A stretch of DNA of 64,000 bases, taken from the NCBI RefSeq assembly GCF_009857815.1, contig NZ_WVVW01000001.1, forward strand, positions 1 to 64,000. The letters are read 5' to 3'. Position 1 is the stretch's first letter. Each line of letters starts with the position of its first letter. The notes beneath the pieces are model-generated. The model searched no databases. It was not told where the DNA came from and saw nothing but the letters and a program-made list of their open reading frames with translations. This stretch comes from Pseudomaricurvus sp. HS19. Lineage in GTDB: Bacteria > Pseudomonadota > Gammaproteobacteria > Pseudomonadales > Cellvibrionaceae. A program made the position numbers and the translations under genes. Shown in pieces: positions 29,001 to 38,400 of the stretch.

Positions 29001-32000
29001 CCTGAAGCAGAACCCCGCCGATCCTACAGTGACCATCGGCCAGGAGTTTACCTACACCATAACCATCCCCCAGGATCCGGCAGCGACAGCGCTGCACGAT
29101 GTGGTCATTACCGATGACCTCAGCGGTCTGGGTGTGGATGTTACCTTCGTTGGTGCCGTGAAGCTGTCCGGATCCCAGACCTGGACTCCGGTAAATACCG
29201 GCTCAGGATCCACTCTGGTCATTGAAGACACTTCTTCCGGTATTGAAATTCCGGCGGGTGAGCAGATTCAGGTGGGTATTACCCTGCGCCTGGATAACAC
29301 CACCGGCAATAGCATTGGCCAAACCTTTACCAACACAGCCTCCTACAGCTACAACCAGATTGATAGCGATCCGGTGAGTGTGATTGACGGTGGTAGCAGC
29401 ACTACCGGTGTGATGACTGTTATTGAACCCGATATCAGCGTTATCAAAACAGCTACCCCGCTCTCAACACCGGTTGTGGGTGGCAGTCTGATTGAGTACA
29501 GCGTACGCATAGACAATAGCGGCACTTCCACCGCCTACGACATCAATGTGGTTGATACATTGCCGCCGGAGCTGGCTTTCTTCAGCGGTTTCACCCCAAC
29601 GGCCACAATTATCAGTGGTGCAGGTAGCAGTCCAGTCAGCTTTACCTCAACACCTGCCGGTGCTCCCGCCGGCCCACTGGTGTGGGGCCGCGATAATGGT
29701 GACGGCACACTGGACCTGCCGGCCGGAAGTCAGTTGGTGATTACCTATCAGGCACAGGTTCTGGTCAGCACCAACGCCACGCTGGTCAACTCGGTGGCGG
29801 TAGACTGGACCTCCCTCGACAACAGCAGTTCGTTTGAGCGGACGGGGGCAGGGTGCCCAACTACCACTGCGCCCAATGATTACTGTGCCGGCGACACTGC
29901 CAGTATTACGGTTGCTGACAGTAACAGCCTGACAAAGAGCGTGCTCTCCGACAGTTACGTCGATAGCCTCAGTACCGCAGTGGATGCCACGGTTCGTGTG
30001 GGCGACACCGTCACTTACCAGCTGGCCATCAACCTGGCGGAAGGCAGCACCGACAATGTCACCGTCACCGATGTTCTTCCCAGTGGTATGGAGTTTGATT
30101 CGCTGGTGGGTATCACCCAGTCGGCCGGGGGTAACTTCAGCTATTCCGGACCAACCGGGCCCGGCGCGGGTGCCACTGGCACCCTGACCTGGGACTTTGG
30201 GGATATCACCAATACCGCCAGTAACGATGGCACACAGATCGATACCCTCACCATCGAGTATCGGGCCCGGGTATTGCCCAACGCCGGTATTCCCCATACG
30301 CCCACCACCACGCTGACCAACACGGCCACGCTCGCGTACACCGATGGCAGTGGCAGCCCGGTTGTTGATCCAACGCGACTCGAAAGTGAAGCGACGATCA
30401 CGTTGTGGCAACCGCTGATGGACAGCCTCAGCAAAACCGATCGTCTCGGTCGCACCGGCACCATGGGTACACCACTAAATGTGGATGTCACCAGCGATGT
30501 TATGCAGTTCCGTCTGCAGTCCTGTAACAGCACTGGCCTGGCACCGGCTTACAGTGTGTTGCTGAACGATGACTTACCGCCTCAGCTGGATGAGGGCAGC
30601 ATGACTGCGCCGGTAGTGCGACTGGATGGCAACGTGCTCCCCGGCGCAGATTATGTCTACACCCCACCTGCGGGCCGGGATGGCAGCCTGTCTGTACTGC
30701 TTAATGTGCCGGTGAATCCGGGCCAGTGTGTCACCGTCGACTACAACATCGGCTTCTACACCGACTTCGGCCTCAACCAGGTCTGGAGCAACAACGTGAC
30801 TCTGGATGAGTACTGGTCGCTGCCAGCGACCAGTGGCCAGCAGTACGCGGCCCTGGGTCCTGTGGGCTTCTACATGACCAACCAGTACACGGTTACGCCG
30901 CTCACCAAGAGCCTGATCACTCCGGCGGAAGCCACCATCGGTGATGATGTTATTTACGAAATCACCCTGCCTGCTTCGGCGGTCAATGGCCAGCTGGATA
31001 ACGTCTGGGTTAACGGCACCCTGAACAACGCACTGGAGTTTGTCAGTGCCACCGCGGTGGACAGTGGCAGTAATACCGTGACCCTGACCAACAACACCTC
31101 GGGACAGGATGTCATCCTGGGCGTGGGTTCCATTCCGGCGGGTGAACAGGTCACCATTACCCTGACCACCCGTGTGGCCAATAACACCGATGCCAATGCT
31201 GGTAACAGCTTCACCAACAGCGCCTCCTATACCTTTGACGGGATGCCTGCGGGTGCAGTAACCGGAGGGCAAAGTGGACTGTTGACCATCATCGAGCCCG
31301 AGCTGGTGGTGGCCAAGAGTGTGGTGAATAACAGTAGCCCCGGGGTCGCTCCGGCCCCTGGCGATATTCTGCAGTACAGCGTCACTGTTACCGCCAGTGG
31401 TGGAGCGGCGGGCGATAACTTCGCCGACGCCTTTGACCTGCTGTTCAATGACAGCCTCAGTTTGGGACAGGTTTATATTGCCGGCAGCAGTTCGATCAGT
31501 GCGGGTTCCGTGAATGAACCATTGGTGAACGGGGATGGCTCATCGGTGGCCCAGACACTGCTCTGGAGCCTCGCTTATGGCAGCGATATTGATGTGGCCG
31601 AAGGCACTGCTGTTACCTTGCAGTATCAGACGCGGGTAGAAGTATCAGCGCAGCCAGGGCAGACCCTGACCAATGATGTGTATGTCGAGTGGACCAGTCA
31701 GAACGAAGACAACAGCAGCCCGTTTGAACGCAATGGTTCCGACTGTCCAAACGAACCCAATGACTATTGTACGACGGCCTCTTCGAGCATCATCACACAG
31801 CTGGCGGTAACCTACGGCAAGTCTGTGATCAACGATACGACCGGCCAGAACCCGGGTGATAACGCCTCGCCGGGAGATACCCTGCGCTACACCATCAGTA
31901 TCGCCAACGACAGCCTGATTCCGGTTACCGGTGTGTCGTTGATTGATGAGCTGGATGCGTACTTTGTGCCGGGCACGCTGGTGATCGACAGTGTCTCTGT

Positions 32001-35000
32001 CAGCAGCTACACCGATGCCAGTGTGGCGAACGGTGGTGCCAACGGTACCGGTCTGGTCAGCCTTTCCGGTATTACCCTGGCGCCCCAGGGTGACGCTTCC
32101 GGCGAGGATGTGCTCACGGTTGTGTTTACGGCCCAGCTGGCTGCGGTGATCGACAGCGGTACCACGGTGCTGAACACGGCGCTGCTCAGTGCCGACAACC
32201 TGGCGCAGACGGCGACCAATACCACTTCTACGCTGATTGATTCGGCGGCCGACCTGGTAGTAGAGAAGATCTCCGAGGATCTCACCGGCGATCCGGCGGA
32301 CCTGCAACCCGGCGATACCCTGCGCTACACCATTACCGTGCGCAACACCGGTACCGAGAACGCCACCAACGTTACCTTGCGGGACCTGGTGCCCACCTAC
32401 ACCACCTATGTGGCTGGCACTACCACCCTTAACGGTGTAGCGGTTGCTGATGTATCTGCCGGTGTATCACCACTGCGCGACGGTATGCAGATCAATACGC
32501 CTGCCGACGCCACCGCCGGCCTGGTACCGGCAGACAGTACCGGCAACGCCAGCTACACGGCCACGATTACTTTCGATGTGACCGTGAATGCGGGTGTGCT
32601 GGACGGCACCGTGATCTCCAACCAGGGCTTTGTGAACGGCGCCGGTTCCAGCGGCAGTACCATTACCGAAACGCCGTCAGACGATCCATCCACCACTACC
32701 GCTGATGACCCAACTGTCGATGTGGTGGGTGATTCGCCGTTGCTTGATGCACTCAAGACCGTGGCCATTACCCAGGACATCAACGGCAACGGCCAGGCCG
32801 ATCCCGGTGATCGCCTGCAGTACACCATCGTGGTGAGCAACAGTGGCAACGTTGATGCCTCTGGTGTGTCGCTGCAGGACGACGTTCCGGCCAACAGTAA
32901 CTACGTGGCCAACACTGTCACTCTCAACGGCACTGGCGTCGGCCAGCCTGACGGTGGGGTATCGCCTCTGGTGGCGGGTATCACGATTCAGTCCGGCGGT
33001 GCCGCTGCCGGTGTTATCGCTGCTGGTGCCAGCGCTACCGTCACCTTTGATGTGACCGTAGCAGGTACTGCGGTTCCGGGTGACCTGATCCGCAACCAGG
33101 GTGTGGTCAGCAGTGACTCGCAAAATGATGAGCCCACCGATGCCGATGGTATCGACAGCAATGGTGACCAGCCTACGGATATCGTGGTGGGCAATGCCCA
33201 GCTGCTGACAGTGATCGAGGAAGTGTTCGACATTAACGGCGGTGTGATCATGCCCGGCGATACGCTGGAGTTTGTGGTCACGGTTACCAATAGCGCCAAC
33301 ACCGACGCCACCGATGTGCAGCTGGTGAGTAACATGGACCTGCCGGTGGTCGGTGACCTGATTTACGTCACCGGTTCTGGTCGCCTCGACGGTAACACCG
33401 CCGGCGTCAGCGTCAGCGGCACTACCATCACCGGACAGTATGGTGCGACCTATGGTGCACTGGGCAGTGGCCAAACCACCGTGTTGCGTTTCCAGGCGGT
33501 GATCGACACTAACCTGACCAGTGGTACCACACTCACCAACATTACCGACCTCTCCTGGAACGTGGGCACACAGACTGACCAGGCCAGCGCCTCTGTGGTT
33601 ATCGGTGCAGCCCCGGGTACTAATGCGACCCTGGGCGGTACCGTATGGCGTGATATGGATGACAACCAGCAAGCCGATGCCAATGAAACCCTGTTGGCCG
33701 GTTGGGATGTCGCTCTCTATCGCAACACCACACTGGTAGCCACTACCCAGACCGACGGCAGTGGTCAGTACGCCTTTGTGGCTGTGCCGCCCAATGACGC
33801 CAGCTCTGCCACTTACAGTGTGCGCTTTACTGCACCGGCGGCAGGCGCCAATACCGCCAAGCTGGGTGTGGCCGACTCACCGTTCGACGACCAGCTGCAG
33901 GCGATTAACCTTATTGTTGTGGCCGGCAACGATGTGCTGACCAACCTCAACCTGCCTGTGGTGCCCAACGGTGTGATCTACGACGCTGTGAGCCGTCTGC
34001 CAGTCAGCGGCGCCATCGTGCGCATGCTGGACGCCGGCAGTCTGCAGGCTCTGCCAGGCAGTTGTTTCGACGACTCGGTACAACAGGGGCAGGTGGTTGC
34101 CGGTGAGGGCTTCTATCGCTTCGATATCAACTTCAGCGACCCGGCCTGTCCAACCACCAACACTTACCTGTTGGAGGTGACACCGCCATCCAGTACCTAT
34201 GAAAGTGGTGTGTCACAGCTGATTGCACCGGCTAATGACGCTACCAGTGCCGCCTTTGATGTGCCGTCCTGTCTGGGCAGCGGTAACGATGCGGTCAGCA
34301 GCACGCCGGCTATCTGTGAAGTCGTCGCGCTGGCGACAGCACCGCCCACTTCCGTCGGTTCGGGTACCGCAGGCACCACTTACTACCTGCACCTGGCACT
34401 GGATAACGTGCTGGTGCCGGGCCAGAACCAGCTGTTCAACAACCACATCCCTCTGGATCCGGTGCTGGATAACGCTGTGGCCGTGCGCAAGGTGGCGGGC
34501 AAGGTGACTGTCTCCCGCGGTGATCTGGTGCCTTACACCATTATCGTCAACAACTCCTACCTGTCCGCACTGCAGGACCTGACCCTGGTGGACACCTTCC
34601 CGCCAGGCTTCAAGTATGTGGAGGGTTCTGCACGCCTCAATGGTGTCAAGACAGAGCCTGCGCTGATCGGTGGCCAGCTGCGTTGGGACGGCATCAGTCT
34701 CAGTGCCAGTGGCGAGAGCCGGCTGGAGCTGCTGTTTATTCCGGGCGCCGGTGTGGTTGAGGGTGAGTACATCAACCGCGCTCACATCGAGAGCACTATT
34801 TCCGGCCAGGCGCTTTCCAATACCGCCAGTGCCGCTGTGCGGGTCGTACCTGATCCGACCCTCGACTGCTCTGACATCTACGGCAAGGTGTTCGACGACG
34901 TTAACTTCAACGGTTACCCCGATGCCGGTGAGCGAGGCATTCCCAATGCCCGTGTAGTCAGCGCCCGTGGCCTGTTGATTACCGCTGACGAGCACGGCCG

Positions 35001-35475
35001 TTTCCACCTGACCTGCGCGGCGATTCCGGACGAACTGCGTGGCTCTAACTTCATTCTCAAACTGGATGAGCGCAGCCTCCCCAGTGGTTACCGCGTCACC
35101 AGCGAAAACCCCCGTGTGATCCGCCTCACCCGCGGTAAGGCCGCCAAGTTTAACTTCGGTGCCACCATGCATCGCGTGGTGCGTCTCGATGTGGCCGCTG
35201 GTGTGTTTGAGCCGGACTCCACCGAGATCCGCATGCAGTGGCTGCCTCGTCTGCAACTGCTGATTGCCGAGTTGCAGAAGGCACCTTCGGTGCTGCGTGT
35301 CTCCTACCTCGCTGATGTGGAAAGCGAGCGCCTGGTGAAAAAACGTGTGGCGGTACTGAAAGAGCTGATCAACGACCAGTGGCAGGAGATCGACTGCTGC
35401 TACGTGCTGGATGTTGAGACGGAAATATATTGGCGACGAGGGTCACCACCTGACAAATCGGGGGTGATCAAATGA
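23098..35475 (+). CDS. Giant DUF11-repeat surface protein
   Basis: About 4125 residues from ATG 23098 (TTG two codons earlier is an alternative; the ribosome-binding site is weak). A signal peptide (hydrophobic core FVILLLLGMAGAAQAA) follows a 25-residue basic lead. The body is a chain of about 20 DUF11/B_ant_repeat modules, each opening like LxKTxxP...VGDxVTYTI and containing a VTDxLPxGMEF segment. Residues ~688-1964 and ~1965-2900 are tandem copies of one multi-domain block. Two SdrD-B-like modules follow (about 3513 on, GTVWRDMDDNQQADANE; and GKVFDDVNFNGYPDAGE near 3925) and then a degenerate OmpA-like end (about 4028-4096). Paired cysteines recur in three modules. Likely a long adhesive surface filament; its stop overlaps the outer-membrane protein start, so the pair acts together. 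Confidence 0.9.
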   Translation: MSVNFKQTKVERSAPLAPRNHSGWLRGFVILLLLGMAGAAQAAQYDACSADWPVDPDRPGARLIDGENLPSDLTNFGQLAMDAPCTIRNFTPDNPFEWNISYPDTAEGSLIIFDNVYSTGNMSCGNNLDFVALWAVNGTEFANVGANCQDFFIPVEKIDKQIPAATARVGVPFTYTLRIPIMFVPGFSQYCVENPTAESCQAVGDPSQGSPNPLGNIHVWDDLTAAATGAEMTLLDVTVEDALGNPVAVLADNSTSKFLDILLPNTAANEQLFVQVEVVLDDDPANVAGTVFVNTAEWEFSRQIDTTGDGNPDTFFNPLPGEAGIAPPMVIVAPNLVMTKSTATPSVGLETITYTLDVQNVGGGEAWNVTVVDQLPEDTSDGSGYGFCGADPSGSVQAEVRDAGGSLVRSLTAVTDYTLNWNDSTGNPATTCQLSLEMTDAGGSLQPNEHLVITFDTQLDYDILTDPLPLPTGDLDNIAAATNWYNADSSVTGRIEITRNLTTGTPGTTDHEDNEVVTVALSGFYFEKTVENVNTGAYPAVTAVPGEQLHYTIRLFNVDETITSIVITDTLPGGQFATLPTTASRCEIVGVAPTVLPECTFSGGLLTVQGQGGVPLELPVMHDLIVEFDATLASGLLNGDTVVNQATLTASGISVPGPYLSDDPFVNGVAQPDVTGDEDETVVTIVVPSDLVKENPATTNVVVGEIFDYTITIPSASVAATLYDVRIYDTLPANLEFISASAQVGATNYTLVDLGAGADNDLELVETTNALDIPAGETAAVTLTVRVRNDATLNYEGAPGFTNTAYYTYARSNGGTQLTTSPDTTDPMTVVEPLLAGIKTVSNVSAPGAPAVIGNVLEYVVTWENSSNTVTAFDVNITDFLPAEFSLDTSFTPTLTINTVQPAGFVASPLEPGDGSLIWGRINGDESLDVPANGELVLTYRVVVNTASASPSVNSVYADWTSLDGVVTGERSGAGCPTFSDPDDYCSGPVSESVTTQDNTSLAKLVFDDSYAETPASTGNAVVRVGDTVTYDLVLNLEESTTSNVVVTDQLPPGMEYVSYTIETGGTAFVYAPEAFNLQAGATNADPDVLTWTFTDITNPVNDGVTDPLTIRYVARVVIAPATVGIDTSTPQSLQNSASVTYTGYDPANPALTATATIDVLQPQMSAITKVDDLAASRTGTGTNADPYQVNIVSDVMSFRLQSCNVGGAPAYGVILTDLLASELDETDLTTTPPVVAIGPSGSEAALDPADYTLTPAPRGGTMQFELLDTAPVPAGECVTITYDIGFHSDLTTQSTWSNQATLTQYLSLPLSETGRSYTPTDIAQVWMTNLVTVEPLAKAQTTGPEATVGEVVSYQITVPATPVNVALDSVVVTDQLDDALQYVSASAVDSGTNPVTLGETISGQNVSLAIASIPAGEQVTITLTTLVANNSFATAGHVVANTAAYTYTGMTDPTQTQATAADTVTIVEPELVIAKSVAPMTAPNAGDILTYTVTFTASGGVAADNFSDAFDLQVDDSLSLGLEYVAGSSAVDVGSVTDPAIIGDGVSTAQTLTWSLGDGSADIDVAEGTVVTLTYQVRVLDSVQAGQSLTNSAVVQWTGLDGVSADERTGTQSPAVNDYVDGPATAPPLTTLDNTTLTKTRLSDTFGSGDVNVRVGDMVEYELRIHLDEGQHTNLVLEDVLQQGLQFDGVVSINGVTSGPSYAAAAPFSHSPINTPVTSGDPATGDSTVTWTLGDITNVGDNNPANDEFVIVYRAQVMNNDVHPQVNSITLDNSATLTYDTATVPGSQSDSESITLLQPSLSVTKTAAPANGDTLIEAGEAITFTVDVVNSGTAPAFDTVVDDVLPVGMRQGGVTTTSMTLVNAGTSLPLLAPSYDSSTGIASWNLDSGAADAYTIPAGETLRLVYTVNADNNLGPGLTLENAVTATLYYSFDDEAIPAGAVASEREEYGPSITARLPLNSLTPGAPLKQNPADPTVTIGQEFTYTITIPQDPAATALHDVVITDDLSGLGVDVTFVGAVKLSGSQTWTPVNTGSGSTLVIEDTSSGIEIPAGEQIQVGITLRLDNTTGNSIGQTFTNTASYSYNQIDSDPVSVIDGGSSTTGVMTVIEPDISVIKTATPLSTPVVGGSLIEYSVRIDNSGTSTAYDINVVDTLPPELAFFSGFTPTATIISGAGSSPVSFTSTPAGAPAGPLVWGRDNGDGTLDLPAGSQLVITYQAQVLVSTNATLVNSVAVDWTSLDNSSSFERTGAGCPTTTAPNDYCAGDTASITVADSNSLTKSVLSDSYVDSLSTAVDATVRVGDTVTYQLAINLAEGSTDNVTVTDVLPSGMEFDSLVGITQSAGGNFSYSGPTGPGAGATGTLTWDFGDITNTASNDGTQIDTLTIEYRARVLPNAGIPHTPTTTLTNTATLAYTDGSGSPVVDPTRLESEATITLWQPLMDSLSKTDRLGRTGTMGTPLNVDVTSDVMQFRLQSCNSTGLAPAYSVLLNDDLPPQLDEGSMTAPVVRLDGNVLPGADYVYTPPAGRDGSLSVLLNVPVNPGQCVTVDYNIGFYTDFGLNQVWSNNVTLDEYWSLPATSGQQYAALGPVGFYMTNQYTVTPLTKSLITPAEATIGDDVIYEITLPASAVNGQLDNVWVNGTLNNALEFVSATAVDSGSNTVTLTNNTSGQDVILGVGSIPAGEQVTITLTTRVANNTDANAGNSFTNSASYTFDGMPAGAVTGGQSGLLTIIEPELVVAKSVVNNSSPGVAPAPGDILQYSVTVTASGGAAGDNFADAFDLLFNDSLSLGQVYIAGSSSISAGSVNEPLVNGDGSSVAQTLLWSLAYGSDIDVAEGTAVTLQYQTRVEVSAQPGQTLTNDVYVEWTSQNEDNSSPFERNGSDCPNEPNDYCTTASSSIITQLAVTYGKSVINDTTGQNPGDNASPGDTLRYTISIANDSLIPVTGVSLIDELDAYFVPGTLVIDSVSVSSYTDASVANGGANGTGLVSLSGITLAPQGDASGEDVLTVVFTAQLAAVIDSGTTVLNTALLSADNLAQTATNTTSTLIDSAADLVVEKISEDLTGDPADLQPGDTLRYTITVRNTGTENATNVTLRDLVPTYTTYVAGTTTLNGVAVADVSAGVSPLRDGMQINTPADATAGLVPADSTGNASYTATITFDVTVNAGVLDGTVISNQGFVNGAGSSGSTITETPSDDPSTTTADDPTVDVVGDSPLLDALKTVAITQDINGNGQADPGDRLQYTIVVSNSGNVDASGVSLQDDVPANSNYVANTVTLNGTGVGQPDGGVSPLVAGITIQSGGAAAGVIAAGASATVTFDVTVAGTAVPGDLIRNQGVVSSDSQNDEPTDADGIDSNGDQPTDIVVGNAQLLTVIEEVFDINGGVIMPGDTLEFVVTVTNSANTDATDVQLVSNMDLPVVGDLIYVTGSGRLDGNTAGVSVSGTTITGQYGATYGALGSGQTTVLRFQAVIDTNLTSGTTLTNITDLSWNVGTQTDQASASVVIGAAPGTNATLGGTVWRDMDDNQQADANETLLAGWDVALYRNTTLVATTQTDGSGQYAFVAVPPNDASSATYSVRFTAPAAGANTAKLGVADSPFDDQLQAINLIVVAGNDVLTNLNLPVVPNGVIYDAVSRLPVSGAIVRMLDAGSLQALPGSCFDDSVQQGQVVAGEGFYRFDINFSDPACPTTNTYLLEVTPPSSTYESGVSQLIAPANDATSAAFDVPSCLGSGNDAVSSTPAICEVVALATAPPTSVGSGTAGTTYYLHLALDNVLVPGQNQLFNNHIPLDPVLDNAVAVRKVAGKVTVSRGDLVPYTIIVNNSYLSALQDLTLVDTFPPGFKYVEGSARLNGVKTEPALIGGQLRWDGISLSASGESRLELLFIPGAGVVEGEYINRAHIESTISGQALSNTASAAVRVVPDPTLDCSDIYGKVFDDVNFNGYPDAGERGIPNARVVSARGLLITADEHGRFHLTCAAIPDELRGSNFILKLDERSLPSGYRVTSENPRVIRLTRGKAAKFNFGATMHRVVRLDVAAGVFEPDSTEIRMQWLPRLQLLIAELQKAPSVLRVSYLADVESERLVKKRVAVLKELINDQWQEIDCCYVLDVETEIYWRRGSPPDKSGVIK

Positions 35476-38400
35476 GCCGGCTAAATAACGTGCAGAATAA
35501 AGCGCAGAGCAAGAGGGTTGTACGCAGCGTGAAGTACCCGTTGCTGATAGGGTTGCTCCTTGGGGGAGCAACCGGAGTGCTGGCTCAAACCGGGGCCTCT
35601 GGCAATAACGCGGAGAGCGGCAATTGGGTCTCTGACTCCAATGTCTGGGGCTCCGGCAGTGTGCAGTGGATGCAGAGCCAGTTTGCCGAGCCGGCGCTGA
35701 ACCGTGATGCCGTGTACGGCGATAATACCGAGAGCCACCTCAACGATATGCGCGGTGGCCAGCAGTGGCTGCTGCCGGATACCGAGGACCAGAGCGACCG
35801 GCTGGAGACGCAGACCGTTACCGAAGAGGTAGCCAACACCGTCAAGTTGCGCAACGTGGTGCCGCCCATCCGCTTTGCCTCGGGCCGGGCGCAGATCCCG
35901 CCGGAGTATGTGGGGCTGCTGCGTGACCTGCTCAACTCCATGCAGGAGCGCGCCAACGTGCGCCTGCACTTTGTCGGTCACTCGGACGACCAGTCCCTGA
36001 GTCCGGAACTGCGTGCGCAATACACGGATAACCTGGGACTGTCCCGCGCCCGTGCCGGTTTTGCGGCGGAGTTCTTCAAGGACGCCCTGCGCCTGCCAGC
36101 AGAATCCATCTCCTACGAGGGGCTGGGTGAGAGCCAGCCGGTAGCGAGCAATCGTACCGTCGGCGGTCGCGCTGAAAACCGTCGCGTGGAAGTGGAAGTC
36201 TGGTACGACGAGATCAGTGAAGAGGATGTGGAGAAAGAGGTGCTGGTCCAGGCACAGATGAACCGCATCAAGGTGTGCCGCGTCGAGACTGTCTGTAAGC
36301 TGCGCTACCAGGAAGGTCATGACCGTCGTGCCAAGGTGAAGAACCTGGTGGCACCGCTGCGTTACGACCCGGCCTCGCTCGATATCACCCCGCGTTTCGA
36401 AGAACAATTGCTTCAGGCCCTCAATAACCTGCGTGGTAAAACCAACGTGGTGGTGCGCTTTATTGGTCACACCGACAACGCCCTGCTCACAGGTCACGAT
36501 GCCAGCATCTACGGCAACCACCTGGCCATCTCCCGTGCCCGTGCCCGTCGTGTGGCACTGGCGATGCAGGAGCGCCTGGGGCTGGCAGGCAATGCCATCG
36601 ACAGTGACGGCTACGGTTCCACCCGCCCGGTGGCTTCCAATGAGACCGAAAAAGGCCGCATGCTGAACCGTCGTATCGAAGTGGAGTTCTGGTATGACGA
36701 TCCACTGCAGGCGTTACCGGATGAGCCGCAGATGTGTCCTGAACAGGCTGGTGCCGAGACCCTGACCAAGGTCTACAACCCGCCATCCGGGGATATCCAG
36801 CCGATCTACTTCAACGATGGCAAGCCGCAACTGCCAGCGGGCTTCAGCCAGCGACTGCAACGTCTGATGGGCGAGGTCAGTGACAAGGCCAAGGTGCGCC
36901 TGCGCTTTACCGGTTACCTCAGCAACGAGCGTCTGGAGCGTCGTACTGCCGCAGTGTACGGCGATGATATCGGGCTCTCTACCGCCCGTGCCCGCCGTGT
37001 GATGCAGCAGGTGCGCACCGAGATTACGCTCAACGACGAGCAGGCGGAGTTCCTCGGCAAGGGCTATGTGCAGGCCGATGATGTGGTTAATGCCGGCTTT
37101 GTCGACGCCGAGCGCTCCTGGGTAAAAGTGGAAGTGGTGTATGAAGAGCTGGCGCTGCTGGATGACCTGGAAAACCTGGACATCACCCGCATCACCCGTG
37201 AAGTCACTACCCAGAACCCCTATGCCCTGAACCTGATGCGCATTACCGTGGACGGCAAACCGCTGCACGATCCCGGCAAGAGCGTAGCGGATGTCCAGCG
37301 CTGTACTGACGTGGCCCTGGATCGTGCCAAGATCCATTTCCGTCACGATAACCTGGAGTTCAAGCCGCGCCTGAACGTCAGCGCCTGGCCGGCGACTGTG
37401 CGTTACAACGACGACTTCAATACCAGCGTGGTGGAGAACAAGGTTACCTTCAAACTCTACAGTAACTACCGCAGCATGTTCGAGCGTGCGGAAGTGCGCC
37501 TGTTTGAAGCCGGCGAATCCAACCGTTCCGAGCCGCTGGCGGTTATCGAGTTGAACGAGGATGGCGAAGGCGAGTGGCTGGCGGAGTTCGAGGATATCGA
37601 AGGCACTCGCAAGCACCTCAACTACCTGCTGCGTGTCTATGATGCCGATGGTCGTTTTGACCAGACCCAGGCACAGTCCCTGTGGGTAGTGAACGCTATC
37701 GACAGCGAGCAACTGCAAGCTGCCGAGCGCGACAGGGAGTTGCTGGTTGGCTATGGTGAAAACCGCCTGGCCGAGCAGAATATCCCGCTTAACGGCGGCA
37801 CCATTCAGGTTTTGGGTGAGGGTATCCCCGAAGGCCACACCATCTGGGTTGCAGGCCGTCCGGTGCCCATGAGCGATGGCCAGGGCTTTGTTGCCGAGGA
37901 GCTGTTGCCGAAGGGGCTGCACACCGTCGAGGTGGCAGTGCTGGATGAGCAGGGTAACGGTGAGTTGTTCCAGCGCGATCTGCAGTTCAAAAAGAACGAT
38001 TGGTTCTATGTGGGTATTGCCGACCTGACCATCGCCACCGACGACACCAACGGTCCGGCAGAGCTGGTCACCCAGGAGGACGGTCACTACGACAACGACC
38101 TTAGCATCGATGGCCGCCTGGCGTTCTTTACCCGCGGCAACTTTGGTGACGACTGGAAGCTGACCGCCAGCGCCGACACCCGCGAAGGCCCGGTGGATGA
38201 ACTCTTCACCAACTTTACCGACAAGACCGCTGAAGGGCTGTTCCGTCGTATGGACCCGGACTACTACTATCCGACCTTCGGTGACGACAGTACGGTGGAA
38301 GAGGGGGCTCCCACCCTGGGCAAGTTCTACGTGAAAGTGGAGAAGGACAAGAACTACGGCCTCTGGGGTAACTTCGACAGCGATTACACCGACAACAGCC

